From Panaeolus papilionaceus (Eukaryota > Basidiomycota > Agaricomycetes > Agaricales): a stretch of 64,000 bases of DNA. How positions within the stretch are numbered: position 1 is the first letter of the stretch; the number at the start of each line of letters is the position of its first letter. Where the stretch lies: assembly GCA_015501605.1 (NCBI GenBank), contig JADNRZ010000047.1, positions 1-64,000 of the forward strand. The letters are read 5' to 3'. This document shows positions 11,311 to 24,687 of this stretch, in pieces. The notes beneath the pieces were generated by a model. That model made no database searches. It worked only from the letters and a program-made list of their open reading frames with translations, and was not told where the DNA came from. A program made the translations under genes and the position numbers.

Positions 11311-13490
11311 CCTACTATTACCCACGACGTTTGTACATTCAGCATCATCATCTCTCATGGAACGATTTTCACGCTCACATGAGACGTTCGTGACTGCTAG
11401 GCAGTACGTATTAGGTGAAAATTTTCATGTCCTGCTCATTCAACTTGCGGCCTTCCATTATTGAGTCTGGACGTCCTACTGTTTTCCTCTCTTGTCTTCG
11501 TTAATACATTCACATTACATCTCTCAACCCGGCTTTGCTGACACACCCCCGCCCACACTTCGCAAACGCGTTCCACCGGTTCCCACCTCCCGTTAGGAAA
11601 CACTGCTCTTGATTTTGCCTGAGTTCCTCCCCCGGCTCACCCTGTTTCCTGTATTCTCCCTCCATCGTTGCTCTTTTATCGTCTGCAATGCTATCACTCT
11701 ACCTCGTTCAACCTTGCTTCTCTCCTGTCCTCGCCCGCTCCTCGCACCCACATCCTTGTTTGGCTCATGCTACTCTGTTTCACCGACCTTCGTCGTCAAG
11801 ACCACCTTATTCTCCAATCGCCCTGTGGTTCTTCTGTATCAGTCTCTTTCATTCTGTGCGTATATGAGTATCTGGCGCACGCTCGTGTATCGCGCTCCGC
11901 AAAAATACGATGGCGTTTATACCCAGATCATATGAAACGTGTCAGTTAAGTAGTCCTTGTTGAATAAATATTGTCATGTCTTACCGGTTCAAATCGAAGT
12001 GTTCTATCATTCAGTGGGGATGTGCTAGTATTTTGCTTTCCTCACTTCATTCAGTCATTCTAACTATACCTCTCTACATTACCTACACACCTCACCCACA
12101 GCTCAAAGACGCCCCCCTGCCTATTTCCATCGCCCTTTCATAATGATAATTATGCAATCTCTGAGCCATGTCGATTTACCACTTGCTCACTCACCCACGC
12201 ACAACTGGTCTCAAATCGAAATCCCTCAGTTTGTCTTCTCACTATATATCAAACTCTTGACTGAGATAAAATGAACCACATAAATTCGACAAGAGTTGCG
12301 GCTAAGTGAGGTATCTTGCTCCCAAAGGCAGCAAAACAAGGACGGCCAGATTTCAGACAGGATTGGATTGATGACAAGAGTGGGGAAGTCCGAGTGGCAT
12401 GAGACGAGAGACGGATAGAGACATGGGTGGGAGGAGAGGGTGGGGACTCGTCACCCAAGAGAGAAACAATGTTGAACAAGGCAGCGGGGTAATAACGGAA
12501 TGAAAGCCCGAACGACGAAAGGGGAACGACGTCTGTGGGCCTGTGGATGAGAGCGCGGCAGATACGTGGAGTTGAGGCATGGATTGTGAAAAAATGAACG
12601 AAAAAAAGAAGGAAAAACACTAACGTGTCCACAGTCAAAGATGCACAGGACGAGTGGTTTGGAGGCGTCATATGTCATGGCAACGATAGTGAGCAAGGGA
12701 CCAGGTCAATACGACTCTCAACGAGACGAATGTTGATGGCAAAGAAGAAACGAACCAGTCATGCCGTCCGGGTTGTTTGTTTGTTTGCTTGCTTGGCTCT
12801 TACGGTGATGAGCAGCGCGCTCACCTGTACCCGTAAACACCCTAATTTCGCATTTTATCATCATGCACGCACGCTCGTTTCACACACATCGCTTACACAT
12901 CCCCACATCGCTCGTGTTCACTCCTATCAGCCGCCACCACACGAAATGGGATAAACTGGCGCCGCACCTCGCAACAGTGCACCTTGCAATGCATATGGAC
13001 TTTATATTCCGTTTATTTCATCATTTTCTTTTATATTTACCCTCTTTTCGTCATCCAACTCCCATCTCCCCTCCCTTCGCATTGGCGCTTTCTTGTTTCG
13101 TTTCGAACCCCCCACAGTCGGTAGTTTAGTCCATTACACTTTTGTATTTAGTTCAGGACACTTCATAAAAATGAAGCAGCTTACTTTTGGCCCACATTTG
13201 AACTTCGTCTCTCAGTTTTAGATTTCAGTCTCAGGAAGCGTAGTTTGCTTCGAATATCGTGTCATTTCATCGCTACGAAGGCCGAGTTACCCACGGAAAC
13301 ACCAACCCGAACCCTTAGAGCACCCTCAGCAACGTTGACCTCACTCCGGTCATCGAGTGTGTTTGTTTTACGCACTTGAAGACGTTGCGCGCACATCAAC
13401 GGCGAATCCCATAGTTCTTTATTTTGCGCGCACACAGTGGACACCGTATATTGAGAGTAACACTGTTGGCCAAGCCTCATTATGCACCCG
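11310..13490. other. Pyrimidine-rich then purine-rich DNA; R1 core at about 12640-12790
   Basis: The plus strand is C/T-rich to about 12250 and A/G-rich from 12250 to 12620, as if two R1 elements lie head to head. A plus-orientation R1 core (tgttgatggcaaagaag, then ttgtttgtttg) ends near 12795. The frames at 11609-11949 and 12249-12696 overlap each other on different strands and are composition artefacts. No gene is supported. Confidence 0.5.
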
Positions 13491-13494
13491 GAAG

Positions 13495-13815
13495 CCTTAT
13501 ACCAAAGCAAGTACCTACCTTCCACCTTCCACCGACCCCGAGCTCACATTCGCATCTCAGCATTCTCATTGATGTATGCAGAGGAACCCAAACACCACCT
13601 CAGGCGCAGGCAGACGCAGAGCACTACTCTCCACATTCGAAGTGGAAAGCACATCCATCCACACCAGAATCCCAAATGAATGGATCCTCATAAACGTACA
13701 TCCAACACGCATGGATGGTACCTCACCGGAATCCGATTCAGAGGTCGGCTCATGCATGAGCGACATTCGGGATTTGGGTCAATCCGGGGTATTCCAATAT
13801 CCTGCCGAATTTTAA
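13495..13815 (+). repeat. Old module M, copy 1 (also 21233-21540 and 57045-57345)
   Basis: Three copies share a frame reading NPNTT, then ST(F/L)E, TSI, W(I/T)LI, P.R.DG and MSD.R. Here the frame runs 13576-13815 (79 aa). Conservation in one frame despite many base changes hints at a former coding exon. I do not recognise the protein, and the other copies end in an early stop. Confidence 0.45.
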
Positions 13816-16169
13816 CAAAGCGCTGGGGTACTTGCACTGTGAGTTCAAATGAGTCTTGCAGCTGTGGGTCACCGCACGACACAGTGGTCTTACTTTCTCT
13901 CTCTCACCATCCAAGTCCCACACATCCTCGAAGCAATCCCCTACGAAAACAGCGGGGTCACCGTCTGAATCTTCTTCAATAACAACATGGGTTCAGGCTC
14001 CGAAGTTATCTCTAGCCTCGAAAGCGCAGAAAAAGTGTTTGACTTTGTTTCCCTACAGTCAGGCTCAATGACGAAGAGAGAAGGGACACGAGGGCGAGTT
14101 TTAAGGGGCATAGTACATACCCTGTAACGTCGTCGGACTGAGTGTGCATGCCGTTTTCACGAATCGGTCATTCCATTAGTGTGATCTCAGAGGAAATTTG
14201 AGGACGTCCAACGTAATGTGGTATTGAACAGGAGATGCTCGTTCAAGTATCTATGTACATCAGTGCCTCGAAGAGCCACCCTGTATCTCGACTTGCTGAA
14301 TATCCGAAGCGAATGTTAAATCAAAACAGTAATATGAGGTTCCGTTTGAGCGTCCAGCGAGTCGAGATTCAGTCGGACGAGATCACGCATAAGTTTGCGA
14401 CGAGAACATAACATTGAACAAACTAAATTTAATTAACGGATGATCAACAGACCATTTCTTCATCACAAGCCTACCATTCCCTCCATGAGCTACCCAAATC
14501 CGTCCTTCGTAACTTAGAGAAAATGACAGCGAACGGAAATCGAGGTGTTTATATTTGAAAAACGATTGTACATGGACGCGAAACGAATGTAGAGAGAATG
14601 GTAGAGAGAGCAGCGCTGATGAGCCAACACTAAATAGACGGATGAAAGACAAAAAAGAAACAACTAGGCGAAGTACGGGTGGGTAATTACTCGCACATCA
14701 TGATCACACGTCATATCAAAGAGGATACACATCAAGACGACAGTTCCAAGTTCTTCCATGTCGACGACACGACGCAGACCTATCCTCCAGTCGTAGCGAT
14801 CGTCACAAGGCCGTCCAGTGGTCTACCATTACCACCCCACCGCTGCTTTCACCCTCCACCTTCTTTGCCTCATCCTACCTCTCGTCAGCACTTTCGTTCC
14901 CCTTCCCCAATCTCCGTACTCTCCCCACACCACTCACCGACAATCTCTCTCGATTTTCTTCCTCCTATTCTTCAGTCTTGTCCTCAAGTAGAAGAGGCGC
15001 ACTCCACCTCTTCAACGATGCAATAAGGACACTGTCGAGATACGATGAGATGGCGAGAGCTGGGTGAGACTCGTGTAGCACACCCGTACACAGATCAGAA
15101 GGTGACAGCGAGAGTAACAGGCCATGGCACGATAGAGCGAGGGTAGCTTCATATGAAGCATGAGATTCGAACCCGTAGATCGAGAGCACAACATTCCGGG
15201 GTGGGCTGTTGAGCTGGATATATGCGCACAGAGGGAGGAGTGGGTGAATCCATGAATACGTGAGGGCTATGTGCGAGTGTTGCTCAGGGCGGTAATTGAA
15301 GACAAGCGATGAGAAAGTTCAGGACGCAGGAGCAAAACCAAGCAGAAGTACGCAAAATAGGAGTATTGGATAGAATCGGGATGAAGAAAGGTTGACGACG
15401 AAAGGGGGTTAGGTGAATCCGACATGTGTGATGCATTGGGAGGACAAGCACAGGGATAGAAAACGAACTTCGTCAGGGATGCGAGAGGAGCGTGGATGTT
15501 GATGCACAGGAACAGGGACGAGTTGAAGCACAGGCTGCGTTAGTGGGGGCTCAAACTTAGGGAGTGTGAGAGTGATGGACGTTGGTTGAGCGGATGAAAA
15601 CGACGACTTGGTGACCGATACGGAAAGAACCGCAGGTACATTTTGTAAGGGAATCAGGGAGCGTAGAATGAGAAATGCGGTGACGAGGCAGCAGAGCAGC
15701 AAAAGACGCGGGGTTAAAAGAGGCGGAGTGACAAGAGCGAGATGAGAGGCATGACAGCAAGGGAGCGCAGGAAGGAATGAAGGAAGCAAGCTGAGACTAG
15801 GGAGAAACGTCCGCAAGTAAGAGAACTCTTGCCGAATTCGGGAACAATGGACAAGGGTGGTCCGCGGCGCAGGTGATAGAGGTAGGTGAGCTTGCGTCTA
15901 CAGGGTAAGGTGGGGATGCACCAGCAAAGCGGTGTTGAGAGGTGTAGTGTGAATGAATGAACGAAGACGACAGAGAAACGAGTCAGCATGTCCACACCCA
16001 TAGATAGTACCCGTCGAGTGCATCCATTGAGAACTGGGTGACAGTGACGATGATTCAGAGCACGAAAATGCATTCGTGCCATGAGAGACAATGAGACTGA
16101 GTTCAGAGAGGTAACTGATCATGCATCATGGTTCATAACGAGCGTCGTGAGCAGTGGCGTAGGTTCTCG

Positions 16170-16330
16170 CAACTGCCGACAAGGTCGACATTGAACGTGA
16201 TGAAGAAAGGAAACTTTTCAACCTGCCCACCTGTTTGTTTGTTTGTGTGTGGCTCTAACGGCAAACCCCAGGTCTCGGTTCGTTGTGTATGACGTCGACG
16301 TCGACGCCCTCAGTACACGCCTCGGAGTCT
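16170..16330 (+). repeat. R1 repeat core
   Basis: It contains gaca-ttgaacgtgatgaagaaagg-like sequence followed by tgtttgtttgtttgtgtgtgg. The TTTG run is short here and expanded in its D2 partner at 52083-52111. A purine-rich block (15040-16100) precedes it. Confidence 0.6.
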
Positions 16331-16961
16331 TGTAACCGCTCAATTGACTACTCATGACCCTGCATCCATTTAAATCGATAAGTGAGTCGTCATAATTTCG
16401 CTTTTTGATCATCTCATCACCATGAATTACTCACTAAACATCAGAAGGGGGTTATGCTCCCCATCACCCTTATCTTTCGAGTTCGGAGGAGCGTGGCCCA
16501 GCGTAACACGAGGCCCCGGAAGAAACCCCGGGTATATCGCCGGAGTCAGATTCACCAATTGTTGTCTAGAAAGCCGGTCTGTCTATGATACAGTGCGCTC
16601 CCATACCTGTTTTCTCGGTGTCCCGCACTTGACCTGTCATTAAGGTCTTCTAACTTCGACACATTTGGACGGATGTACTGACTTCATATATTTTCAATAT
16701 ATTACCCACATGCCCTTCTTCTTGAAAGCCGCAAATAACAGAATCGAGCTGCGATCACCTTAAGGCCTCGTGCCGTTCAGTTTGAACTTCCGAGGCCGAG
16801 AACTCGTTCATGATTAGGTGATGCGCAGTGGGCTGCCTCACGGACCACACGCACTCGACTGGTACTCTGCTGGAGACACTTTCCACTCCGACGCTCACCA
16901 TCTTGCCTGCGTACCTCTTCCCACAAACTCCAGCCGCTACTTCGTCGTCAACAATCGTGTC

Positions 16962-18369
16962 ATGGAGAATCTTGAACTCGAATGGTTGTACGTTACGGGT
17001 GATATTTCCGTCAAACCTGTAACCAGAATACCCGACGACACAGCCGTATATATGTATGCGTGATGTTGGTCATGGTCTTTTCGTTTTCCTAATGAATGAA
17101 ACTATTTAGCATCATGGGTCCGACTGGTGCCGGAAAGAGTACAGTAAGTAAAACACTGTGCACCACATTACCACCCAATTCACCTTAGACGGAATATGTC
17201 TTTGCCTCTTCGAGTTTATTGGGGCGCTTGCAGGAGGCTCGCAGAACCTCGCTATTTCGAGCAATCAGCTTGCTGGGTTTACTCAGCATGTTACTGCTTA
17301 CAAGCTTGTCAACGTTGCACGGCGGTACAATGACAGGGCAATTTACCTGGTTGATACGCCAGGATTTTCCGATGATAAGATATCAGAGTTCGAGGTCATG
17401 GAAATGCTCGGAAATTGGCTGAAAGAGAATGGGTAAGCTGTTTCCTTGAATCATGACCTTTATGGAAGAATATCCAATTGACTTCGAACTAGTTCTGCAA
17501 GCCTTTACAGAATATTATTTCTCACTCCTATCGCAGTCACTCGCCTGCCAGGAAGTAGGCAGAGAACAATTAAAATGTTAAAAGAATTGTTGGGTGTCAG
17601 GACTTATACAATCACAGTTGTAACAACAATGTGGAATACCCTTCACAGTGAACGAATTTGCAGTCAAGCGGAACAAAACTTTGAACAACTTAAAGCCAAG
17701 GTTTTCAAGGTAATGAGTCCCATCTCTTGTGTCGTTTTTGAAGTGTCACTCACTCTGGCCTAGGGGTTTTTTGGGGAGGAAACTGACTTGAAGCGTTTTC
17801 TGGGTACCAGGAATTCAGCCCTTCAAGTGATGGATATTGCTGGTGGCTATTATGATCGACCATTCAACAGGTCAACAAACACATCTTCCACACATCTCTA
17901 TTGTGACTTGCATGAGCGCATCGAGGGTGCTCTTCAGAAGAAAATCATGTTTGAGTTAGACCTGGCTCATTCCGACAAACAAAACAACAAAGAATTCGAA
18001 GGAATCCTGGAGCAGGATCAGAAGGAAAACGACGAGACGTTGGCGAAATTCATTTCCCAATTGGTCAAATTTGCACGACCACCACCTGAATTTCGGGAAG
18101 GCGCGCAAGCTCTACGCAAGACCATCGTGGCCAACATCATCCCAGCCAACCATCGAATGCACAATAATTTCCAACAGTGGGCTGAGGACCCAGAGATTCG
18201 CAGTGGGCTCGTCTCTGGCCCCAAGCTCACAAAGACTATACTCGCTATGCTCGCCAAGCAACAGGTTGACGATCAACCATCGTGGAAACTCGATTTCAAT
18301 ACACCATTCCGTCAACTACTCAAATCCACCAAGATCCATCGCCCCAACTGGCTCAAGCGCGAGGAGTAA
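16962..18369 (+). CDS. AIG1/MMR_HSR1-like P-loop GTPase, type A (gene A1)
   Basis: Predicted GTPase of 388 aa. Exons: 16962-17053, 17110-17143, 17215-17432, 17493-17709, 17764-18369; all joins are in frame (phases 2/0/2/0). Exon 1 gives a short beta-rich lead (VTGDISVKPVTRIP). The 34-nt exon 2 encodes IMGPTGAGKST (Walker A). Exon 3 holds LVDTPGFSDDKISE (G3). Exon 4 has TRLPGSRQRT and VTTMWN; the G4-like aspartate is Asn here, unlike VTTMWD or ATTMWD in most paralogues. Exon 5 is a 200-residue helical domain with LHERIEGALQKK, DQKENDETLAKFISQL and the end NWLKREE. An in-frame ATG exists at 16818, but paralogues A2 and A5 have a frame break or stop in that leader, so I chose 16962. Function unknown. 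Confidence 0.85.
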
Positions 18370-21232
18370 AATAACAAGTACGTTCAATGTGCGCCTTACA
18401 TCTGCGAAGTTCCATTTATTCACGTACATGTATGCAGTGGACGCGTTCTCGGATTTCAGATCTGTTGCATCACTCTATATCCGCTTCATTTTTTCCTCTC
18501 TCTGCTCGATCCGTAGCTCCATGTCTCACCGTTGTTCGTTCGAATCACCAACATTATATTTATCGCACTGGTTTGCGAGGCTTCAGCTGTTCCAAGATGA
18601 CCGCGCCCCATATTGAGGTCAATGGTCGCATATTCATAAATACATATACATATCCTGTACCATTGTCGGACTGAGTACGCATTTTATCTTCACGAATATA
18701 TTGTTTCATTAGTAATATTACAGGAGGGAAGTGAGGATATCCAAGGTAAGGTGGTGTTAAACAGGATATCCTTGTTCGTGTATCTATCAGTATTGGTAAC
18801 TCGAAGGATCGATCCCGTATCTTGGCTTGCTGGACATCCAACGGGAGTTTCAAAGTTAAACCAGTAATAATAGTTCCCTCTCTCCACTCACCGAGTCGAA
18901 ATGCAATCAGATATCGTATGTTATGAATCGTGTCAAGGAAGAGGTCACGCACGAACTCGCGACGAGAATATAAATTGGACAAACTAAATTTATCTAACAG
19001 ATAAGCAACGCCGAAACAGACCCTTTCTTCAGCACACCACCACCACCCCCGCTACTACCACCATCCCAACACCACCCCCACCAAAGACGTCTCTTCTTCT
19101 TCACTCCCTTTACTTAATCTCCGTCTGCCCCCGACAATCGTGCACAATTCCGTTTCTACTGCTCTATATCTTCCCCATTGTCGATACGCCATCACGAAGA
19201 GCGGGGGGACCTGTCCTGGACGATGACGGTGCGGTGGTGGATGAGAGATCGGAATCGATGATCAACAGAGATAGATAGGCTGATGAAATGAGGGTGGAAC
19301 GCCTGTTTGCTGGAACGACATGGCGAAGCCGACAGTGGAGACTAATGGAGAGCGACATATCTAAGGGCAGCACAGAAGCGCGTCAATGGAGTCATCGAGA
19401 TGGGTATATGCGCGCAGAAAGGGTAGAAGCGGGTCCGTGACATGAAGGGGTTGTGCATTACAAGGCGTCGCTGAGTGCCGAAGTTGACCACAAGATCGGA
19501 GGAAAGGATCACTGATGAAAGGGAGGAAGATTATCCCATGTGCTCGAAAATGGGGGGTCGAGTAGAACGGGTTGATGAAGGGAAGGTAAAGTGACGAAAG
19601 AGACGGAATGGGAAATGAATGAGAAACAACCTGGCTCAGAAGAGAATTGTAAAGCGGTGAAGTGACGAAGGGCTGAAAGCGAGAACTTGGAGGAAGGTGA
19701 GATTGATAACAACGGTGGAGACACATGATGAATGTGAAACGAACAGAGATGTCGGTATGAGAACATGAGCAAGGAGCAAATAAAAGGAAGCGAGGTTGAA
19801 CGAGCCATCATAATCGCACAATGATAGAACGCACTATGGCGAAAACATGTAAGCAATGTGAAGAGGTGGGAAGTGAGAGTGGACGACAAGAAATATAGGC
19901 CTTGTAATTGAGAGCGGGTTGTAGATGGCGATAAAACAGGTCGGAGCAACACACGAGCGAGCGAAGATAGTTAGAGGCGGAAGCAGGAAAAGTAACCCGA
20001 GAACGCACGATTCAAGGCATCGAAGGGATGGGTACCGATTAGGCGAGCACTGAAAAAAATCGAAGACACAGACAAACACAGGAAGATCGACATGAGCCGT
20101 GGTGCGAGGAGAGTTAAGGGGAGGAAGGAAGAAATTCCAAGGGAGTGTGGTTGAAAAGCGGAGAGGAGCGTGCGGAGATAGAAAAAAAGGACAGATGTGC
20201 GAAGGTGGGGCTAGAATAGCACTGAGATGAGGACCGCTGAACAGGAAGAGGATCCACAGAAAGGGCATACACCTGCGGCGCGCCAGATATACGTACAGGA
20301 TGAAAGAGCTTGATAAACAAAGAAGCGCAGGGCGATATCAGACTAAGATGAGAATGGTGACTGAAGTGGGGGAATTAAAGTAGCATGAGGACGTGGTACG
20401 AGAAGGCGATGAGACGAGAGGGAGGCAACGTTGAGCAAGACAGAAGGGTAATGAAGCAGTGAGAGTCTGTGGACAACCAGGGGAACGAGGGGGAGAGAAA
20501 ACAGGAAGAGCCGGCGGAGACATTTCTCTGGGCTGTCGGGGGGAGCGCGTCAGTGATGCCCGATTGAGAGGTGTAGGGAAAAAGAATAAATGAACACAAG
20601 GGAAGCGATATCAGCACGTCTGCACTCACAAATAGAACCCGTCGAGTTGGATCAGCGGGATGTAAAAATGCTCATCCGGCGACGAAGATTCATGACAGCG
20701 CGTGTTCGTGGTGTGAGAGATAACGAGACTGGATTCAGAGAGATCATAGTTCATAGCGAGGGTAGTGAGCAAAGGACAACTGTAAACGAGGTCAACGTTG
20801 ATGGTGATGAAGGAAGGTCTGGTTCATGAAGTCAACAAAGCCGGTTTGTTTGTTTGGTGCATGGTAAAACCCGCACCGGTTCGCGATCAGTGCGCACCCT
20901 CAATGTCGACATTCTCACTCTGCCTACGCCTCACTCCTGACAGAGAAAACCTTTTAACTGAAATAAAACTAATTTCTCCGCCACTCACATTAATACCCAT
21001 GACCCTGAATTTATTTCCAACTACTTGTCTAGCGTGAGGCGTCACCAAAACCCTTACCGATCCTTGCTTCATCCTTAATTCATAAAACAGCAGGTATTGT
21101 CATTCACCTTCCTCCAAATCGACAAGGCATGCCCTGATAATTACATTAAATGTGCAAACCATGGCAGAGAGCGGACTCATGCTCACCCTCACCCCCACCC
21201 TTAGCAGACACCGTGAATCGATAATCTCTAAC
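18370..21232. other. Purine-rich D2 sequence without genes; R1 core at 20780-20900
   Basis: From about 19160 to 20760 the plus strand is strongly A/G-rich, and the minus-strand frames (19361-20629) are low-complexity Ser/Pro/Phe/Leu products. The R1 core follows (gaggtcaacgttgatgg near 20798, then ggtttgtttgtttggtgc near 20847). The corresponding D2 copy at 54800-56990 has the same layout but different frame ends, which argues against coding. Confidence 0.6.
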
Positions 21233-21540
21233 ATCATACCGAAGCGAGTCAGTACCACCACCTTCGACCGACCCCGAGCTCACATTCACATTTCATCGTT
21301 CTCATTTATGTACGTAGCGGAACCCAAATACCACTACATGCGCAAACAGACGCACAACCCGACCCTGCACATTAGAATTCAAAGTCACATCCATCCCCAG
21401 CGAAATGTCATGGGGTTGGACCCTCATAAGTGGGTACCCAAGACGCATAGATGGAATCTCGGAGGTTGTTTTATGGATGAGCGATTCTCGGGGCTCGGGG
21501 TCGATCTAGGGTATTCGGATACCATTCCGTATTTGCATCA
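21233..21540 (+). repeat. Module M, copy 2
   Basis: Its frame reads NPNTTTCANRR, SIPSEMSWGWTLIS, PRRIDGIS and WMSDSRGSGSI then stop. The reading aligns with copies 1 and 3 in the same frame. Confidence 0.5.
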
Positions 21541-21653
21541 ACAGACTGGGGTGGTAAGAGCTTGAGTTATGCATGTGACGGTTTAACATTATAAGCCAAT
21601 CCCAACCCTCCTCTGCCCGAGCCCGGTCCCCCAACGCCTCGAAGCAACCCCCC

Positions 21654-21768
21654 TACGGTGTTCGAGAGACGCCAGGTTAACTCGACATTTCGCTTCAGCT
21701 CCCGAACTTCTTCGGTTCCCCGTCGGCTCCCATGCACCCTCATTTACCTCCCTCTCACGCCCCTATCC
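21654..21768 (+). repeat. Left terminal inverted repeat (115 bp)
   Basis: It is the reverse complement of 24573-24687 apart from one T/C difference near 21723. Beyond ccctatcc the arms diverge completely. Confidence 0.9.
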
Positions 21769-22579
21769 TCCTCCCTCTCCTTCATGAAAAAGACTCTTTG
21801 TACCTTAGGAACCATAAATGGAGCTAAAACAAGGTTCTGATTGCTTAAAAATGAGAAAACCCAAGATATATTATCAAATATAAGTTTATTCAATAGGTAA
21901 TTAATCCGAAAGTGTACTTTAAAACCCTCGTAAAATGTCAGTTATGGTTAATCTCTTCGATTTCAACTTTTGTATATGGACCTGAAAACCAATAACCTTG
22001 TGTACGCCCTCGTAGGACCCACCCCATCTATTTTCAGGTAATTTTGACAGTTTACCAGCTACACCTGATGAGGTTGGCAAGTTGCTTGCCTTGGCAGTCG
22101 TGCTCGAGAACAATGCCTATCCAGTGTTCATCTTGATCGACTCTCGTCATCTATTGGGAAAGCTCTGCTCTATCAGAAAGGCCACTCGAGTCTCCCTTTG
22201 GGATTTGTGATCCGGCGTCTATCACACATACTACCTTGGTACTACCTTGTTTGACCTTGGAGCGATTGCGGACCCTGTTTTCGTCATTTTTCCTCCTTTC
22301 TCTCTCCCTTTTCTCCTTACATCAAGGTGCTGCTGCCTGATCAGCCTCGCTTTGATTTTGTTTGCGAGTAACTTCTTGATGAGCCATGCGCCCGCTTACC
22401 TCCTTTTTCGCGTTTTCGGTCAGTTTCCCCAACCCGTCATGCACGTGCCCACGCTATGGCACCAGGATCATCCTCCAAGCTCCAACACCCAATCCAGTAT
22501 CTTATGCGCTTCACAGCATATCCCATTCTCTCTTTTATTCATTCGTTGTCATTTTAACTGTCCTTCCTGTTTTTTTTAG

Positions 22580-23960
22580 ATCGCTCATGTGGTAGAACAT
22601 ATAAACTTTACACCATCTCGTCTCAGTAGTCTCAGCGTCCAGCCGCATCTGCTTCAGTTTTGGCATATACAAGTCGTCTTCCGGCTGTCCTACATAGCCG
22701 CCGTCGTTGGTTTTCGTCTCAGTCAGTTGCACTGTGGAATAGATATATGAGCCGCTCGTGTAAATAGATAATTAAATTCTTTTATTCTTTTATTCTTTTC
22801 TACTCATTCTTCCAGCAACGCAAGCGCGAATGCGCATCAAAAGTTCCACCTTCCTAATACAGCCACGTCCTCGGGCTCGCACTCCAACACCCCTCACCAC
22901 TCCCTACGCACGCGCAACCTCAAAACTCTATAAAATCTCTCAAGACCTCAAGAACGGAATCGCGATGGGTATAAGGGCTTAAGTTATGTATTTTATTTTA
23001 ACTTCTATTTTACTCCCACTCTTCCCTCTACCACCGCTGTTGGAGACTCCCCGTTCCTTATAGGGGAACAACTCCTATTTCGTAGATCACACTTCCCGTT
23101 TCTCTTCCCAACACCCGTGTTCATTTAAATCCTCATCAATCCCTCTCCATTTTACGTTCTATAACTCCTATCTTATCCAAAACTCGCCTCTCCCTCCCCC
23201 TCGCGCTCCGCTCCTGCAGTAGCAGGTGGAGTGACGCACCACCCCGAGCCTGGTCAACTCGACTCAGTGAAGCGTTGAAGCATGCGACGGGAAAAGGACG
23301 AGAGCCAGTCAAGGATAAGTGGAGACTCGTTGTTTATTCTCTTTCAATCACGGACTCTTACATAGCTTGGTTACAATTCAAATACTTACATTCTACAAAG
23401 TCTGGGAGGCGCGAGAGTATGTGCGCGCCCAGTATCACATTCATTACCTCTTTCTCACTTAAAGTACGAACCCCCACTCAATCATTATTATCTCTTTCTG
23501 CCTCTACTTACGTTTTCGCGCACACATCTGAGTCACCCTGAGCCCGAGCCGAGCACGTTGAGCACACCACTTCACACCTCACGATCACTCACTGTTCCCT
23601 CGCTGGGGAACTATTATTCTATTTTTGTTCTATCCAATACACTCACCCCGTTCTTCTGTCTATTGCCAGGAGGCATTTTCCTCTTCCACAGCACGTTGTG
23701 TTTGTATCACTGCCAGCCGCCCAGCATTGCTGTCGTCGACAGTTTACCTCAGTTCCAGTCGTTCCCAGCTTCGTATACACGTATCTCAGCACCACCACCC
23801 CATGATCTTGCAAACAAGTGCACTTGTCTTCACTTCACTCGCCTGGCACCATCATCATCACCCTCAAGCGCTCCACCCACACTCTATTTTTGTTCTTGTT
23901 TGGTTTCTATTCGACACCCCACTTTTGCGCGCTCATCAGCACGCAAGATGTCTTTGACCA
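22580..23960 (+). repeat. R2 repeat, copy b (inside the inverted-repeat element)
   Basis: It carries the cgccgtcgttggttttcgtc block (near 22690) and a late block with catgatcttgcaa and caccctcaag, matching 3100-3170 of copy a. No gene. Confidence 0.5.
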
Positions 23961-24572
23961 ACAACCCCGTATCCCTCCGGTCTGCCTATTTACCCTTGTG
24001 TTTTTAACTCTTCATCTTTCTATTTCATCGCTTTATCACTCTTTTCACTTCTTGGATGATTTTGCATAGAATAATACAAAAATTGTACCCAGTTTACAGA
24101 GTATACGAAGTGTTCCCACCCAGCGTGTCTGTAATTTGTGCTGATGTGCGCATGAGGATATTTGGATGAAAGGTGAGTGAGGGTGAAGGGATGACAAAGA
24201 GATGAGGTGGTTGGATGGAAGGGGAAGTGAAGTGAGACACGTAGGCGAGTTCGTGGTTGGATGGAAGGGGAAGTGAAGGAAGTGAAAGAGACAGAGACGG
24301 AGAACGAAGATGACAAAAATAACGAAAATAACTGCTGAAGAAGATGCGCACGGGCACCAAACGACAACGAACGCGAAATACGAACGCGAAATATGAGATA
24401 CGGGGGTGGCAAAAGGCTTGTATTTGTTGTAAACTAGGTATTGTTTAAAATTTGGGCTTAAAATACGCTCTTATTGTGAATAAATACCATCTCTCCACGT
24501 AAAAAGCCTTACATTACCTGCTGGTCTGGGTCCTGGTTGGGTAGGAGCGACATTTAATGATATGACAATGGC

Positions 24573-24687
24573 GGATAGGGGCGTGAGAGGGAGGTAAATG
24601 AGGGTGCATGGGAGCCGGCGGGGAACCGAAGAAGTTCGGGAGCTGAAGCGAAATGTCGAGTTAACCTGGCGTCTCTCGAACACCGTA
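24573..24687 (-). repeat. Right terminal inverted repeat (115 bp)
   Basis: It mirrors the left end and stops at ggataggg (24573). Confidence 0.9.

Larger units (their letters stand above)
8716..11899 (+). repeat. Segmental duplication D1, copy 1 (matches 42073-45197)
   Basis: The two segments run in the same orientation and carry paralogous type B GTPase genes, their TATA regions, an R1 core and a pyrimidine-rich tail. Divergence consists of scattered substitutions and small indels. Both copies keep an open gene. Confidence 0.9.
21654..24687. mobile_element. 3034-bp inverted-repeat element without transposase
   Basis: The two ends are 115-bp inverted repeats with a single mismatch seen by eye, starting TACGGTGTTCGAGAGACGCC. 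The element is flanked by cccccc on both sides (21648-21653 and 24688-24693). The paralogous D2 copy has one cccccc at 57391-57396 with no insert, so this is a true insertion. Its interior holds an R2 repeat (22580-23960) and a purine-rich block but no transposase-like frame, so it is non-autonomous. The superfamily is not resolved: the target duplication lies in a homopolymer and could be shorter than 6 bp. Confidence 0.85.

Noticed and set aside
19160..20629. Long minus-strand frames (100-147 aa) in duplication D2
   Set aside because: In the second D2 copy (55100-56500) the corresponding frames start, stop and shift at different places, so they are not maintained as proteins.
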